7,470 nt of DNA from positions 1 through 7,470 of the forward strand of contig JAMCQQ010000072.1 in NCBI GenBank assembly GCA_023379515.1, in the 5' to 3' direction. The translations under genes were made by a program, and so were the position numbers. A model generated the notes under the pieces. It was given only the letters and a program-made list of their open reading frames with translations. It was not told the origin of the DNA and searched no databases. The DNA is from Actinomycetota bacterium (GTDB taxonomy: Bacteria; Actinomycetota; Humimicrobiia; Humimicrobiales; Humimicrobiaceae). Below, piece by piece: positions 6,831 to 7,470 of the stretch (its first letter is position 1; every line of letters begins with the position of its first letter).

Positions 6831-6839
6831 ATTTTAGCA
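6831..6839 (-). promoter_or_regulatory. Extended -10 promoter of the kinase/isomerase unit
   Basis: On the minus strand TGCTAAAAT (6831-6839) is an extended -10 element (TG-n-TAAAAT) with no good -35. It lies just downstream of operator 2. Alternatively the TTTACT inside that operator serves as -35 with a poorer -10 (TATTAG, 16-bp spacer). In both cases the mRNA would begin at or after the 6832 ATG, which favours the 6784 start. Confidence 0.35.
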
Positions 6840-6840
6840 G

Positions 6841-6850
6841 TAAACGTTTT
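6841..6850. promoter_or_regulatory. LacI-family operator 2
   Basis: TAAACGTTTT differs from the perfect palindrome at 4160-4169 by one base, and the flanks agree (AG before, TAAT after). It lies immediately upstream of the kinase -10 box in a 150-bp divergent intergenic region, where bound repressor would exclude polymerase. The shared site ties the kinase/isomerase unit to the lacI unit. Confidence 0.6.
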
Positions 6851-6915
6851 AATGATGCTGCGCTATTTTTTAAATACAATATGGAAGCCTGCGAGACGAA
6901 TGCTTAAAAAATATC

Positions 6916-6944
6916 TTTACATCACAAATGTTTCTAAGTAGTAT
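6916..6944 (+). promoter_or_regulatory. Promoter of the DUF255 gene
   Basis: Plus strand: -35 TTTACA (6916-6921, five of six), 17-bp spacer, -10 TAGTAT (6939-6944, four of six). The start would be near 6951, about 32 nt before the ATG. Operator 2 is more than 60 bp upstream, so repression by it is not expected. Confidence 0.45.
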
Positions 6945-6982
6945 CATTTCAAAAAATAAATTCAATTAAAGGCTTTTGATAA

Positions 6983-7470
6983 ATGAATAAAAAAAGCAAC
7001 TATCTTATTTTTGAAAAAAGTCCTTACCTGCTTCAACATGCATACAATCCTGTTGATTGGTATCCCTGGGGTGAGGAAGCTTTTAAGAAAGCACGGCTGG
7101 AAGATAAACCAATTTTCTTATCAATAGGATATTCCACATGCCACTGGTGCCATGTCATGGAAAAAGAATCTTTTGAAGACATCGAAGTAGCTAAGCTACT
7201 TAATGAGGTATTTGTATCCATAAAGGTTGACCGTGAAGAAAGACCTGATATTGACAAGATCTACATGAACTTTTGTCAGATGCTTATTGGTTCAGGAGGA
7301 TGGCCTCTTACAATAATCATGACAACTGATAAAAAGCCCTTCTTTGCAGCTACATATATACCAAAACAAAATAAGTATGGAAAAACCGGTATGCTCGAGT
7401 TGATTCCTCAGGTAAAAAAGTTATGGTCAAATAAAAGAAATGAAATATTGCAGTCATCCGAAAACATCGC
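6983..7470 (+). CDS. DUF255 / YyaL-type thioredoxin-fold protein, N-terminal part (runs off right edge)
   Basis: The first 162 residues of a protein of the YyaL / SSP411 family (DUF255, Thioredox_DsbH fold), which is normally 600-700 residues long with a glycosidase-like alpha-barrel behind the thioredoxin domain. Family signatures are all present: '[18 protein letters not shown]' (13-30), '[19 protein letters not shown]' (41-59) with the redox-type motif Cys53-His-Trp-Cys56, '[10 protein letters not shown]' (82-91) and 'GGWPLT' (105-110), then 'AATYIPK' (122-128). The cellular role of the family is not settled. AAAGG (6968-6972) lies 10 nt before the ATG, a little distant. The gene is transcribed away from the sugar locus and has its own promoter, so it is probably a functionally unrelated neighbour. 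The frame is open to the window edge. Confidence 0.92.
   Translation, partial: MNKKSNYLIFEKSPYLLQHAYNPVDWYPWGEEAFKKARLEDKPIFLSIGYSTCHWCHVMEKESFEDIEVAKLLNEVFVSIKVDREERPDIDKIYMNFCQMLIGSGGWPLTIIMTTDKKPFFAATYIPKQNKYGKTGMLELIPQVKKLWSNKRNEILQSSENI

Noticed and set aside
7033..7257. Minus-strand open frame of 74 codons
   Set aside because: It is antisense to the clearly conserved CHWC-containing segment of the DUF255 gene and shows no family features.
1..7470. CRISPR arrays, tRNA or rRNA genes, insertion sequences
   Set aside because: I saw no spaced repeats of CRISPR type, no cloverleaf-like segments, no transposase frames and no terminal inverted repeats in reading both strands.

Overview
The window is an AT-rich piece of a bacterial chromosome. 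It carries most of a carbohydrate-use locus on the minus strand and the start of an unrelated divergent gene at the right end. Shine-Dalgarno sites, sigma70-type promoters, a lipoprotein-type solute-binding protein and URO-D-superfamily proteins fit an anaerobic, low-GC bacterium (Clostridia, Atribacterota or similar). The sequence alone does not fix the phylum.

Layout, in the direction of minus-strand transcription (right to left): a rhamnulokinase-type sugar kinase (about 6784 to 5282); a two-metal xylose/rhamnose-isomerase-like TIM-barrel protein (5234 to 4233); a 194-bp gap holding a promoter overlapped by a LacI-type operator; a URO-D-superfamily protein without the zinc-ligand cysteine (4038 to 2926); a LacI-family repressor (2892 to 1849); a second URO-D-superfamily protein with an H-x-C motif (1794 to 610); a 280-bp control region; and the first 109 residues of a sugar ABC transporter substrate-binding lipoprotein (329 to beyond the left edge). 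On the plus strand, from 6983, is the N-terminal part of a DUF255 / YyaL-type thioredoxin-fold protein.

Reading of the system: a sugar is imported by the ABC transporter, isomerised to a ketose and phosphorylated by the kinase, most simply L-rhamnose to L-rhamnulose to L-rhamnulose 1-phosphate. No aldolase is present in the window. Near-identical AAACGTTT operators lie at the kinase promoter (6841-6850) and the first URO-D promoter (4160-4169), so the encoded LacI protein probably controls both units and itself. The transporter has its own strong promoter with an array of helically phased direct repeats and an orphan Shine-Dalgarno sequence in its leader, so it seems to be controlled differently. 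The two URO-D proteins are the least explained part; corrinoid-linked methyl transfer from a methylated sugar is one hypothesis, but no corrinoid protein is visible here.
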